DNA from: Blastopirellula marina
GTDB taxonomy: Bacteria > Planctomycetota > Planctomycetia > Pirellulales > Thermoguttaceae
Assembly: GCA_020721965.1 (NCBI GenBank)
Contig: DYLS01000019.1
Location: 1-41,401 of the forward strand
Length of the DNA stretch: 41,401 nt
Direction of reading: 5' to 3'
Translations under genes and position numbers: made by a program
The notes under the pieces: generated by a model
Databases searched by the model: none
What the model saw: the letters and a program-made list of their open reading frames with translations, nothing else
Told to the model about the DNA's origin: nothing
Shown here: one piece after another, positions 19,001-28,000 of the stretch
Numbering within the stretch: the stretch's first letter is position 1
Layout: every line of letters begins with the position of its first letter

Positions 19001-22000
19001 AACTGTAGGCTCCGACGAAAGCGACGGTGATCCGGCGAACGGATTGGGTGTATGGGAGGTCACAGTTGAACCGCTCGATGACGGTGTGTACGACATCACC
19101 GCCGAGCTGGAGGATCAGGCAGGCAATATCAGCCAGTGGTCCGAGGCACTCACAATTGAAATCGATACCTACGTGCCGAACACCGCATACCTCGATCTCA
19201 CGACGGGCGACGATACCGGGCGGAGCAATATCGACAACACGACGCTCGACAATACGCCGATCTTCACGGTGGGCACCAGCGATCCCAACGAGGCGATCCA
19301 CTTGTTGGCAAACAATTTGCGGTACCGCATCTACGACCGTACCGAAGGCAGCGGCGACGTGCTGATCTACGACAGCGGGACTTTGTTGAACGTGAATTCG
19401 GTGAACACGGGACCGCTGGGGCCGTTGGCCGACGGTGTCCACAACCTCAAGCTGGAAGTCGAAGACCGGGCGGGAAATATCAGCGATGACTTCTTATTGA
19501 CCGTTGTGGTCGATACGGCGGCCCCACCGGCGTCATTCGGGGAGCCAGGACCCGCCGATGACGGCTTGCATCCGGATAGCGACACCGGCCTGGTGAGCAT
19601 CCCGGCGACGCTGACGGATCGGATTACCAGCGATACCACGCCCACGCTCTGGGGGCGGACCGAGGCCGACGCGATCGTTCGCCTTTATGCGGACGTCAAC
19701 GGTAACGGGGCCATTGATGCTGGTGAACCCTTCCTGGGGCAGACGACGGCGGTACCGCTGGATGGCAACAACGCCGAACCGAACGGTTATTGGGAGATCA
19801 CTTCGGCGGTGGACCTCAATGACCCGGCCCTCTTTTTTGCCCAAGACGGCCTCCGCCGTTTGCTGATTCAGGCGACCGATCCGGCGGGGAACAACTCGGC
19901 GGTTCAACAGCTCGATATTTGGATCGATACGCAGGGCCCGCAGGTGGAGAACGTGTTCATCACGGCGGCTCCAGCGTTTAATCTGTTCAATCCCAAGCCT
20001 AGCGACGGACCGACGCCGCCGGTCGATCAGCTTTCGATTCGGGTCAAGGACTTACCCAATCGCGCCACGGGGTGGCTGTATGAGGCATTGGCCGGCAATT
20101 TGGACCCCGGCCATTTCAGCCTGGTCGGCGATGCCAACGGGACGATCCCCATTCAGTCGGTGGCGTTCGTTTCTGACCCGGTGGTCGATGGCTCGCCGGC
20201 CAGCGGCACGATCGTGCTCGGGTTTGCCCAGCCTCTGCCGGACGATCGCTTCACGCTGACGGTCTCTGACGAACTGCGCGATCCGGCGGGAAATCGTTTG
20301 GATGGCGAGTCCAATGCCGAGGAACCGCAGGATCCACCGCTGTTTCCGACGGGTGACGGGTTGCCGGGCGGGAGTTTCGTGGCCCGATTCACCGTCGATA
20401 GCCGACCGGAGGTGGGCGTCTGGGCGGCGGGGTCCGTTTGGGTTGACACCAATGGCAATTCCGTGTTCGATCCCGACAACTTGGATCACACCAATCGGGA
20501 TATCATCTATGCCCTCGGCTTTACCAGCGACGATGTGTTCGCGGGCAATTTTGCCTTGTCCGCCGGCGACACCGCCGACGGCTTCGACAAGCTGGCTGCT
20601 TACGGCCGGGTAGATGGCGACTTCCGTTGGTTGGTGGACACGGACAACGACGGGGTGCCGAACATCAATCTTGTGGAACCGGCTGTCGTGAACGGCCTGC
20701 CGTTCGCGGGACGCTTCGACGATAAAGATGTCAACGGCGACGAAGTCGGCGCGGTGACGGCGTTCCCGTCTGCGGGAGAGCCTTCCTACTGGTACTTCGA
20801 CACGAATCACGACTTCCAGGTGGACTACACCTTGACGAGCCAGTTGCGTGGTTATCCGGTCGTGGGCGACTTCGACGGGGATGGCTTCGACGACATGGCC
20901 ACCTGGATGGATGATACCTTCCAGATAGACCTGGCGAATGGCGTCCGGCGCGGTTGGGACGGTGTGGCAGACGCTACGTTTCGGTTTGGTTTCATTGGAA
21001 CGCAAGAGCGCCCAGTGGCGGCAGACATGGACCAGGATGGCTACGACGACCTTGGTCTGTGGGTTCCCAATCGCAGCGGTCAGACGCCCGGCGAGGCCGG
21101 CGAGTGGTACTTCTTGGTCTCCGGCGGGCAAACCCTGCTGAATCGCATCGTGGTCGATCCGATCCAGGGATGGAACATGATCGAGTTCACCCCGAAACCG
21201 TTCGGTAATGACATTTACCAACAGTTCGGTGATGAGTTCGCTCTGCCGGTGGTCGGCAACTTCGATCCGCCGGTGGTGCCTCAGTTCGGCGAGACCGGTG
21301 TCACGCTGAAAGGGACCGGGAACGACGACGTTCTGGAGATCGTCGCCGGCGATACCGCCGCCAATTGGACGATTCGGCTCAATGGCGAGGCACAAGTACT
21401 CGACGGTGCCCTGACAACCTTGACGGTAAACTTGGGCGGTGGGGCCGACCGGGTTGTGTTCACCGGCACGGCTGGCGACGATGTGTTGGAATCGGAGCCG
21501 GGGACGTTCGTCTTTTCGGGTACCGGATATGCGATCACCGTGTTGGAAGCCGAGACGTTGACGGCCAACATGGGGGCGGGTAACGACTCCGCGCTGCTCC
21601 ACGACGGCGTCGGCGACGAGACCGTCACCGTGTGGCCGGGCTTGGTGGCAGTCCAAGGCGACGGCTATCAGGTCGCGGTGGAAGCTGGCGAGGATGTCCG
21701 CGTCATCGCTGATCGCGGCGGTTCCGACGTGGCGTTGCTGTACGATTCCACGGGAGACGACGTGGCGGAGATTGCGGCCGGTTCACTGGTGCTGCGCGGC
21801 CAGGCTTTCCGCTCGGAGGCGGAAGGGTTTGAGTTCGCCCATGCCATCGCGCGGAGCGGCGGCAGCGACGTGGCCCACTTTGTCGGCAGCGCTGGGGTGG
21901 ATGAGTTCGTAGCCCGACCCGACTACAGCACGATGCTTTCCGGGGGCCTGTTCCGTCGGGCCAAGGGATTCGCGTCCGTGGACATCGCCGCCCCGGCCGG

Positions 22001-23030
22001 GAACCAAAGCTGGATCAAGCTTGTGGATGGCGACGGTGACGATACCTTCACTGGGTCGCCGACGGGAGCCAATCTGCGTGGTCCGGGCTACGACATCGCC
22101 GTGTTGGGCGTGGCCTATGTGCACGCGTATGCCCGGGGAGGCGGCAACGACGCAGCGGTCCTGAACGGCTCCGATGGCGACGACCGTTTGATCATCGATG
22201 ACCGGTTCGCCAAGCTGTTTGGCGATGGCTACTTCCTCCGCGCCAAATACTTCGAGACCGTGACGGTCGATACTCTGGGTGGAGCCGACACCGCGAAGGT
22301 ATGGGATACGCCGGGCGACGACACCTTCACCGGCGGCCCGAATGGCTTCACGTTGCGAACGCGGAAGCAAGCCTTCCAGGGAGCTGGCTTGGAGACCATC
22401 CAGGCTCTGTCCACCTACGGCGGCCAGGATGCCGCTTATCTGTACGATTCGGCGGGTGACGACCTGTTCACCGGTACGCCCACGCGAGCGACCCTGAGCG
22501 GGGCTGGATTCCTCCTGCGGGCTTCGGCCTTCGACTATGTGTATGCGTACTCGACCGGCGGCCGGGATGTTGCACAATTGACAGGCTCGACCGGGGACGA
22601 TATGTACACGGGTGACGCCGTTTACGGTAAACTCGCCGGTCCCGGTTTCTTCCTGCGGACCAAGAACTTTGCCGAGGTATCGGTGGCCTCAGGTGGAGGG
22701 GCGGATATCGGGCGGTTGACCGGTTCGGCAGGCGATGACTCGGCGTTTGCCGATGGTGTGGACTTCGTGCTCCAGAACCTGAACTTCGTGCGGAGCCTCA
22801 ATGGCTTCCGCAGCGTGCAGGTGAAGGGAACGGGTGGCAACGATACCGCGGAGGTGTGGAACGGTACCATCCAGCACGAACTCCTTCCCATGGATGGAGG
22901 CAACCCGCCGGTAGATCCCAACGCGGTCACCGCGATGTTCCAGCAGTTCAACCGGGTGAGCGTTCGCAATAGTGAACCGACGGGCGATCAGGAACTGGAG
23001 AACGTTGACAATATTACTTTCCTGTGGTAG
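13038..23030 (+). CDS. Giant secreted multidomain surface protein (LEPR-XLL signal, Ig-like and C-terminal repeats)
   Basis: 3,330 residues. The start is ATG 13038 with GAGGAG 9 nt upstream. The basic N-terminus leads into LEPLEHRRLLS (39-49), the LEPR-XLL-type export signal known from planctomycete giant proteins. Then: residues ~50-1180, beta-rich repeats with many acidic turns; ~1185-1315, a domain resembling bacterial pre-peptidase C-terminal (PPC) domains; ~1450-2300, at least seven Ig-like domains ending in AGN-containing strands, alternating two types; ~2450-2750, a segment with Ca-binding-like turns (GDFDGDGFDD, ADMDQDGYDD) resembling FG-GAP/VCBS repeats; 2799-3264, ten ~47-residue repeats. 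No catalytic motif or membrane anchor is visible. It probably acts as an adhesin or cell-surface structural protein; that is inference. It is monocistronic, with a strong terminator after it. Confidence 0.88.
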   Translation: MRLSSIFGRRWRLATQFGPSRRSIFTGRSQRRTRGLALEPLEHRRLLSVVSISADDLGGNGSNNTLADEFRLVRNGGNLEVFIDGNLSQSLSLATLDGVSIAGSSDTDTVVIDLSGGLFTLVSGILFDGEQLGPNTTPNDTLVLTGDPGTTVGRVGYFSGPNLGDGSDDGLVLIDPGDSAGAGVSGVLNGDELSVRFFNLQPVIDTVPATQLDIFATNASETISVVNGPIYGGDQTATVSAATFESYSFANKKNVTVNALDGSDTFVLNYSVQVPSLELLDLYGNELTNGLLESDDALGETFQILATGPGTIANRMFGQNGADVYTNSATKLLDALQSDVQMYGQAGNSIIDLSDVNDASGDVITIEGNKIVGAAPAAIEVFFATIEDVRFEATSGDDQITILSTFAPFQYRISGGPGSDAFNVGSYDADPSPAVSLAWAPYGTGVNTIGQIKGALTIVPGPASDSGTDTLYVDDSGGLAGYGGAMINDAAGGAVLTRTTTLLGFDAAADIKYEYTPGGSELENLFIHTSQAADNLVVNTTSAQNTEINLGAGDDFVVIAGDYLSGANVFKGGDDADTIWLNTLNDLGHWSVLPLSQIEIEGNNPAGTLAGGDVVSVRELGAGVPRSLGFDYSGTGDVVLTGLALPVDIRTAEVVEYLGGSANDDSLSVTGTVADDLITVAPLSGDGARVFLGGDPWDGPAADGDFFDQYPGVAGGGAGPDLHLSGAADLYVDAAGGTANRLYFYAPSEADFADGPSVVVPGLGTGNAYDQISVTDSAVSVWNNSVGGLLPISFNSAALVQANPTDRGLVVNAGFEASPDVGGLADDIDVTPSSLFAIMVNGGNPVPTFAPNGDRLQFSAFGDLDIWADKGGTVSLAYSGGGTFPVDFSSIEDLSLFVGGTVNLYGDNNDPGVDQNDLFEIVGTGYQSFSLSVNGSPTIELSGVTDLHIFGDDALGTPSTGSNDVDTLNVTPFADNSPTGWGINISFDEGNPVDGTGAVPDPIIYNGLPGISENIELVPTGPGDGQLRVTNAADGLLITVINYTSNTGFIINGNDGSAGDTDALVISGTDGADDFIVQNADTVDVTGIFSVDFSNFSVVTLRGRAGLDSFTVNPDNPEIIIDGGVPEGSLQSNGDRLTVVTGGASFSIILGPEGDQGTVTVTGEQPISFDHLETLEIDGVVYTLPDLQEPNDSLDGASVLGSLPHLTIQDLTIHTTQVGTTNADYFQITARDTGVMVVNVLFERDGVAGNLTLGELGLEVLDGAGNVVATGTATSLGVQVAFPVVSQERYYLRVFSTDKDPNTYTLEVENFAAPMPTAVSLHPAFDTGRDGVDGITNADNPTLLIQAWLADFAAKGIPVLTAAQAAAGTPGVAVEVFINGVSAGFADPFGPSNNVFSFAMPAGLLAAGVPGGYTGYPNAHGWMNFVSAAVRVFDPQVAQATDARELGVPAVVTYDPNTPDITVASLSLNPASDSGIAGDGITKVSAPTFGGVAEANAIVRLYANGQLVGQAVAGADLSDGVAGNGLGAWSITSQSLVDGAYTFAITEEDVAGNVTNIAQSPTVALTIDATPPQIPTIDLQDTDDTGRSDLDNVTIGDPTQTPGVVDVRISAEPGSTVWVKDGETVIAAFLFDNTFDLTDGLADGFGILTIDFNANQLAYNIPAQGPHPLTVESIDVAGNARQSEQLLVTVDFTAPAPPTINLAPYSDSGTPGDGVTNVSAPAFYGFAEANAIVRLYVDNGSGPVLAGWTYAHSDESDGNPTDGLGLWEITSEPLTDEEYTIWAEAEDLSGNISGESDLIGLEIDATPPQIPTIDLQDADDTGWHDKDNVTIGDPTQTPGVVDVRISAEPGSTVYIKDGNTIVDTFVFDGAFDLTDGLADGFGIRTVDFNANQLAFNIPAQGPHPLTVESTDVAGNARQSEQLLVTVDYTAPLTPSSPDLLPSSDSGAFDNDNVTRINAPAFQGVGEANTLVRIWAEDAAGQIRLVGQGTVGSDESDGDPANGLGVWEVTVEPLDDGVYDITAELEDQAGNISQWSEALTIEIDTYVPNTAYLDLTTGDDTGRSNIDNTTLDNTPIFTVGTSDPNEAIHLLANNLRYRIYDRTEGSGDVLIYDSGTLLNVNSVNTGPLGPLADGVHNLKLEVEDRAGNISDDFLLTVVVDTAAPPASFGEPGPADDGLHPDSDTGLVSIPATLTDRITSDTTPTLWGRTEADAIVRLYADVNGNGAIDAGEPFLGQTTAVPLDGNNAEPNGYWEITSAVDLNDPALFFAQDGLRRLLIQATDPAGNNSAVQQLDIWIDTQGPQVENVFITAAPAFNLFNPKPSDGPTPPVDQLSIRVKDLPNRATGWLYEALAGNLDPGHFSLVGDANGTIPIQSVAFVSDPVVDGSPASGTIVLGFAQPLPDDRFTLTVSDELRDPAGNRLDGESNAEEPQDPPLFPTGDGLPGGSFVARFTVDSRPEVGVWAAGSVWVDTNGNSVFDPDNLDHTNRDIIYALGFTSDDVFAGNFALSAGDTADGFDKLAAYGRVDGDFRWLVDTDNDGVPNINLVEPAVVNGLPFAGRFDDKDVNGDEVGAVTAFPSAGEPSYWYFDTNHDFQVDYTLTSQLRGYPVVGDFDGDGFDDMATWMDDTFQIDLANGVRRGWDGVADATFRFGFIGTQERPVAADMDQDGYDDLGLWVPNRSGQTPGEAGEWYFLVSGGQTLLNRIVVDPIQGWNMIEFTPKPFGNDIYQQFGDEFALPVVGNFDPPVVPQFGETGVTLKGTGNDDVLEIVAGDTAANWTIRLNGEAQVLDGALTTLTVNLGGGADRVVFTGTAGDDVLESEPGTFVFSGTGYAITVLEAETLTANMGAGNDSALLHDGVGDETVTVWPGLVAVQGDGYQVAVEAGEDVRVIADRGGSDVALLYDSTGDDVAEIAAGSLVLRGQAFRSEAEGFEFAHAIARSGGSDVAHFVGSAGVDEFVARPDYSTMLSGGLFRRAKGFASVDIAAPAGNQSWIKLVDGDGDDTFTGSPTGANLRGPGYDIAVLGVAYVHAYARGGGNDAAVLNGSDGDDRLIIDDRFAKLFGDGYFLRAKYFETVTVDTLGGADTAKVWDTPGDDTFTGGPNGFTLRTRKQAFQGAGLETIQALSTYGGQDAAYLYDSAGDDLFTGTPTRATLSGAGFLLRASAFDYVYAYSTGGRDVAQLTGSTGDDMYTGDAVYGKLAGPGFFLRTKNFAEVSVASGGGADIGRLTGSAGDDSAFADGVDFVLQNLNFVRSLNGFRSVQVKGTGGNDTAEVWNGTIQHELLPMDGGNPPVDPNAVTAMFQQFNRVSVRNSEPTGDQELENVDNITFLW
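17739..19163 (+). repeat. Long direct repeat: duplicated pair of Ig-like domains inside the giant gene
   Basis: Two units, 17739-18446 (236 codons) and 18447-19163 (239 codons), each hold a type B Ig-like domain (starting QIPTIDLQD.DDTG) followed by a type A domain (..SDSG...GEANxxVRxx). The type B halves are nearly identical at DNA level: a stretch of over 40 bp around GTGGTGGATGTCCGCATCTC and one of over 60 bp around GCCCGGCAATCCGAGCAGC match almost perfectly 708 bp apart, while the type A halves have diverged. This points to recent duplication or gene conversion of the B domain. Confidence 0.85.
21432..22829 (+). repeat. Ten tandem ~47-codon repeats at the C-terminus of the giant protein
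   Basis: Residues 2799-3264 divide into ten units of 46-47 residues. The consensus is roughly GGxDxAxLxxSxGDD, a short variable strand, then LxGxGFxxRAxxFxxVxAxS. DNA identity between units is low, so they are old. The GDD/GND turns recall, but do not match, the nonapeptide repeats of RTX proteins. An eleventh partial unit starts at TGGNDTAEVWNG. The repeat is expected to build an elongated beta-structure. Confidence 0.8.
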
Positions 23031-23364
23031 TCGCCCGATTGCACCTGTTTCAGACCGCTCGTCGAGGTAACTGCCTCGTGTGGTTATCGGTTTGAAAACG
23101 CTATTTCGGGCTGAAATCGCGTTCCCTTCCCTCCTGACTTGTCAGGGGGGATTTTTTTGCTGGATCGTCCTCGGGGGGCACGGATTGTCAAAATGCAGCC
23201 CCATGTGCGTGCTGGATCGGTTTTGGCTCGCGGCCCAGCATCGGGGCCTACCAATCGGCCGTGGAATGCGGTACATTCGGCAGTTTGGTGGAGCTTGTGT
23301 TGTCAAAGGCAACGTGGTTTTCCGGCCCGCTCATTGAAGTTGGCATTCCAGACGAGGATCGATC
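23031..23364. other. Intergenic region after the giant gene
   Basis: 334 nt without a gene. It contains the terminator of the giant gene (23129-23158) and, downstream, the leader of the acidic-protein gene. Beyond these I see nothing definite. Confidence 0.6.
23129..23158 (+). terminator. Rho-independent terminator of the giant gene
   Basis: CCCTCCTGAC (23129-23138) and GTCAGGGGGG (23141-23150) form a 10-bp stem with one T-G wobble and a very short loop, followed by A and seven T (23152-23158). It lies about 100 nt after the stop codon of the giant gene. Confidence 0.85.
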
Positions 23365-23748
23365 ATGGCCCTAGAGGAAAAGCCCAACCGTAACACTCAT
23401 CCGATTGACGCGGCCCCCGGGGAAGAAGATTCGCCCGAAGAAGAGAACGAAGAAGAATTTCCGTTCGAATTACCGACGGCCTTCCCCTCACCGCCGGAGA
23501 CCGAGGAGGGATTCGACGAATTCGACGAAGATGATTTCGACGATGACTTTGACGACGATTTCGAATTTGAGCCGGAGTACGAGCAGGAGATTGAGCGGGA
23601 ATTTGGAGATGGTGATTCCGCCACGGAGGAAGAGCCGGCGGAGCCTCCGCTTCCATTACCCGACGAAGAAGAGCCAGACCTGCCCGATGACGATGAGGGG
23701 ATCGCGCCTGACGAGGGTGAAGACGAGGAATTTGACGAGGATTATTGA
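23365..23748 (+). CDS. Very acidic, low-complexity small protein
   Basis: 127 residues, of which by my count about 59 are Asp or Glu (46%) against only one Lys and two Arg, so the net charge is near -55. Blocks such as FDDDFDDDFEFEPEYEQ alternate acidic residues with Phe and Tyr; Pro-rich linkers follow. No known domain, signal peptide or membrane segment is visible. It is probably disordered and might bind basic proteins, metal ions or nucleic-acid-binding partners; none of this is shown. The ATG 23365 has GAGG upstream (8 nt spacing). The coding assignment rests on the start site and reading-frame-specific composition. It sits alone between the giant gene's terminator and repeat element copy 1. 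Confidence 0.7.
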   Translation: MALEEKPNRNTHPIDAAPGEEDSPEEENEEEFPFELPTAFPSPPETEEGFDEFDEDDFDDDFDDDFEFEPEYEQEIEREFGDGDSATEEEPAEPPLPLPDEEEPDLPDDDEGIAPDEGEDEEFDEDY

Positions 23749-23860
23749 ATCTGGCGAAGCAATCGTGTTTGAAGAAGGGCGGCGGAGCATCGCAGGCGGA
23801 GGACGCTAAATCTAGCGGATTGAGCGGAATATCCCGTTTAGCAATTCCGTCGGATATTAC

Positions 23861-23966
23861 TACAGCGCAAGGTTGTCCGCTTGACTCAGCATCTTGTGAT
23901 GATGGGGCATAACGCCTCGCAATCTATGCTACGGACATAATACAATCGGGCGGACTTTGTGATGTT
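23861..23966 (+). repeat. Dispersed intergenic element, copy 1
   Basis: 106 bp starting TACAGCGCAAGG and ending near CGGACTTTGTGATGTT. It aligns without gaps to copy 2 (28619-28724); my hand count is about 78 of 106 identical. Internal landmarks are ACGCCTCGCAA and TATGCT. It lies between the acidic-protein gene and the purine nucleoside phosphorylase gene and contains no open frame of note. The right end has lost the ACAGCGCA inverted terminus that copy 2 keeps. Confidence 0.75.
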
Positions 23967-24020
23967 ATTTGGATCGGTGATCTATGCCGGAGATGGCATC
24001 GGCAAAGAGGGAATACTGGC

Positions 24021-24890
24021 ATGGCAGAAGGTTTGAGTCCCGTTGCTCAAGCGATACAAGATGCTGCGGTAGCGGTTCGTGCGCGCTGGCCGCAAATGGC
24101 GCACGCGGGGATTATTCTGGGAACGGGTCTGGGCAGCTTGGCCGGTGAAATCGAATCGACCGTCACCATACCCTACGAATCTATCCCTCATTTTCCGCGT
24201 TCCACAACGATCAGTCACGCTGGACAATTGGTTTGCGGTACGTTGGCAGGTGTGCCGGTGATCGCCATGGAGGGGCGATTTCACGCCTACGAAGGCTATA
24301 GCCATCAGCAGATCACGTTTCCGGTACGAGTGATGCGGGCGCTGGGAGCCAGGTTGCTGATCGTTTCCAACGCCTGCGGCGGAATGAATCCGCAGTATCA
24401 GCGTGGCGATATCGTGGTCATTGATGACCACATCAATCTGATGAACGGCAATCCGTTGATCGGACTCAACGATGAAACGTTGGGACCTCGCTTCCCGGAT
24501 ATGTCGCGGCCATACGATCCTGAACTGATTGCCCGGGCGATGGCGATTGCCAGGCACGAAGACTTCACCACGCATCGCGGGGTCTATGTTGCGGTTACCG
24601 GACCGAATTTGGAGACGCGGGCGGAATATCGCTTTCTTCGCGGCATCGGGGCCGACGTGGTGGGTATGTCCACCGTGCCGGAGGTGATCGTGGCAGTGCA
24701 CGCGGGGATGCGGGTGCTGGGGTTGTCCGTGGTGACGGATATGTGCTTGCCGGACGCTCTGGAGCCAGCCGTCGTCGAAGAGATCATCGCCGTGGCGGCC
24801 GCCGCGGAATCGAAACTGCGAAAGATCGTCCTGGGCGTCTTGAGTCAGGAATCGCAACTCCTTCGGGAAATGAGCGGAGCTGATCGCTGA
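24021..24890 (+). CDS. Purine nucleoside phosphorylase, trimeric type, with Asp in the base-recognition position
   Basis: 289 residues, PNP/MTAP family. It splits purine nucleosides with phosphate in salvage. GTGLGS (residues 34-39) binds phosphate, His88 lies in [16 protein letters not shown] at 116-121, [11 protein letters not shown] carries Glu198 (Glu201 of human PNP), and GMSTVPE binds the ribose region. The position of human Asn243 is Asp240 (VVTDMCLPD); Asp is found there in methylthioadenosine phosphorylases and favours 6-amino purines. Substrate choice between guanosine/inosine and adenosine-type nucleosides is therefore open. ATG 24021 has GAGGGAA 7 nt upstream. The gap to ileS is 193 nt. 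Confidence 0.9.
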   Translation: MAEGLSPVAQAIQDAAVAVRARWPQMAHAGIILGTGLGSLAGEIESTVTIPYESIPHFPRSTTISHAGQLVCGTLAGVPVIAMEGRFHAYEGYSHQQITFPVRVMRALGARLLIVSNACGGMNPQYQRGDIVVIDDHINLMNGNPLIGLNDETLGPRFPDMSRPYDPELIARAMAIARHEDFTTHRGVYVAVTGPNLETRAEYRFLRGIGADVVGMSTVPEVIVAVHAGMRVLGLSVVTDMCLPDALEPAVVEEIIAVAAAAESKLRKIVLGVLSQESQLLREMSGADR

Positions 24891-25083
24891 TGTTGGATCA
24901 TGGCGGTCGGCGTGAAACCGGCCTCGAATCGACGTTCCGAGGAAGCAGGCTGCGCGTTTTCTGGACCGACGTCATGGTCCCAAATCGCGTGGGATTCCCC
25001 CGGCGTTTCCTCGCAACGCGTGAAAAGGACAGTCGCTAGGCTGGTTGAAAGTTCTACCTTCGTAAGATCGATGGCGAGATAGC

Positions 25084-28000
25084 ATGTTTGACCCTGTAGA
25101 TCGGGCTTTGACGTTTCCGCAACTCGAGGAGCGAATCTGCAAGTTTTGGAAGCAGGAAGATGTTTATCGCCGCTGTCTCGAGCTGCGTCGGGGGGGGCTG
25201 CGATTCGTGTTCTACGAGGGGCCGCCCACCGCAAACGGTCTGCCGCACCCCGGCCACTGTTTGACGCGAGCGATCAAGGACCTGTTTCCCCGGTACAAGA
25301 CGATGCGGGGGTATTTTTGCGAGCGTCGGGCAGGCTGGGATACGCACGGCCTGCCGGTCGAGGTGGAGGTGTGCAAGGAGCTGGGGATTCACTCCAAACA
25401 GGAGATCGAACAGTTTGGGGTGGAACCGTTCATCCGTCGCTGCCTAGAAAGCGTCTTTCGCTATACCAAGGAGTGGGAACAGCTTACCGAGCGAATCGGC
25501 TTTTGGATTCGGCTCGACGACGCCTACGTCACGTACCATCAAAGTTACGTGGAAAGCGTGTGGTGGGCCCTGAAGGAGCTGTTTCGCCGCGGACTCCTCT
25601 ATCAAGGGTATAAGATCGTCTGGTGGTGGGCCCAGGGCGGGACGGCGCTCTCCGCCGGTGAGGTGGGGCAGGGCTATCGTCAGGTTGCCGATCCGAGCGT
25701 CTATGTTCGATTTCCACTTCTTGATGAGGGCGACGTCGATTTGATCGTCTGGACGACAACGCCCTGGACGTTGCCTAGCAACCAGTTCGCGGCTATTCGC
25801 CCCGATTTGGCCTATCGCCGGATCCGCTTCGAGGGGGATGATCGGGATTGCATCTTAGCCGCGGCTCTCGTCGATACCCTGGCTCAGAAGTTGGGAAAAT
25901 CGTACCGAGTGGTGGCTGAATTTGCTGGTGAGCGGCTAATCGGAAGGCGTTATCGGCCACCGTTCGACTACTACTGGAAACGCTTGGGTGATCGAGTAGG
26001 ACGGCTGAAGAATGGTAGCAGCGAAGCTATTGCGTGGCGGGTGGTGGCCGCCGATTTCGTGACGATTGATACCGGAACGGGCGTGGTCCATCAAGCACCG
26101 GCCTTCGGAGAGGTGGATTACGAAGTGCTCCTCCGCGAGCAGGAGCGATTCTTGCATGGGGAAGGCCCGACTTTGATTTGTGCCGTGGCCCCGGACGGAA
26201 CTTTCACTGCGGAGGCCCCAGATTATCAGGGGCGCTGGGTAAAGGACTGCGATCGTGACATCATCCGGCAGATGCGAGCCTCGGGCACATTGCTTCACTC
26301 AGAGCAGTACGTGCACGATTACCCGTTCTGTTGGCGGGCGGATGAGGATCCCTTGATCCAATATCCCCGAAAAAGCTGGTTCATTCGTACCACCGCCTTT
26401 CGAGAGGCGATGTTAGCGAACAATCGGCTCATCGGCTGGTTGCCAGAGAATATCCGAGACGGGCGGTTTGGCAACTTCTTGGAGAGCAATGTGGATTGGG
26501 CGCTGTCTCGCGAAAGATTTTGGGGGACTCCCCTGCCCATTTGGGTGTGCGAGCAGACGGGCGGGATGGAGGCCGTGGGATCGTATGCCGAGCTGCTGGC
26601 CAAGCCGGGTGTGCAAGGGACGGAGGTCTGGGAGCAAGCGAAACAAGCGGATCCTGGCCTGGCCGAGCATCTGAAGGTGCATAAGCCGTATATCGACGCC
26701 GTGACTTATGCTTCTCCCTTCGCCGAAGGCGCTCGCATGAGGCGGGTGCCGGAGGTTATCGACTGCTGGTTCGACTCCGGTGCCATGCCGTTTGCGCAGT
26801 GGGGCTTTCCGCATCAGCCGGATTCAGCGGCACGCCTGTCGGAGCATTTCCCTGCCGATTTCATTAGCGAAGCCATCGATCAGACGCGGGGATGGTTCTA
26901 CAGCCTCCTTGCCATCAGCACACTATTATTTGGGCCAAAAGAAGATGAGACGGCGGGCGGTTCCTCACGCTTTCGAACAGAGACTGCCCCCAAGATCGAG
27001 TGCCCCCACCCGTTCCGTAACTGTGTCGTCTTGGGACTGATGCTGGGCGAAGATGGGCAGAAGATGTCCAAGAGCAAGCGGAATTACCGCGAACCCCAGG
27101 AGATATTCGATCGTTACGGCGCGGATGCGCTGCGATGGTACTTCTTCGCCAATCAAGCCCCCTGGACGTCCATTCGATACAACGAACAGGCGATCCGGGA
27201 AAGCGTTCCCGAGTTCCTGCTCCGGTTGTGGAACGTGTACACCTTCTTTGTGATCTACGCCAACATCGACGGCTGGAATCCGGCCCAAGCCTTGGCCGGG
27301 CCTGTGGACGATATGAAACCTGAGGTCTTGGCGGGCGGGGCTGGTTATCGCCCTCCTCACGAGCGGGCCGAGCTGGATCGCTGGATTCTCAGCGAGCTGC
27401 ATGCCACCGTGGACCAAGTTTGCCGGTCGCTGGATGCCTTTGACAACTTGTCGGCAGCTCAGGCCATGCAGGCTTTCGTGGATGCCTTGGCCAATTGGTA
27501 TGTGCGCCGCAGTCGTGCCCGTTTCTGGGCTGGGACATGGGATGGTGCGAAGACAGACGCCTATTGGACGCTTTATGAGTGTTTGGTAACCACCGTCAAA
27601 ATGACGGCTCCCTTCGTCCCGTTCATCTCGGAGGAAATATGGCAGAACTTGGTCGCGAAACCCTTTGGCGAACGAGCTAAAAAGAGTGTTCATTTGTGCG
27701 ACTACCCTCTGCCATCGCCCGAGTACCTGGATACCGTTTTGTGCCAACGCATGAATGCCGTGCGAGAACTGGTTTCACTGGGGCGCTCGGCCAGGGCCGC
27801 GGCCAAACTCAAGGTTCGCCAGCCGCTGTCCCGAGTGGAGATCATCCCCGCGGATCGCACTCACGAAGACTGGCTCAAGGAGCACGCGGAACTGATCTGT
27901 GAGGAGTTGAATGTCAAGGCCGTGGAATGGCCGGTGAACGCAGACCAGTATGTCGTGTACTCCGTACTGCCGGATTTCAAACGGCTAGGTCCGTGGTTGG

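Noticed and set aside
20052-21656. 534-codon open frame on the minus strand inside the giant gene
   Set aside because: Antisense shadow of the GC-rich coding strand; no recognisable family, and the sense frame has clear domain repeats through the same stretch.
24891-25083. T-box leader upstream of ileS
   Set aside because: No T-box consensus or terminator/antiterminator pair, and the element would be unexpected outside Firmicutes and a few other groups.
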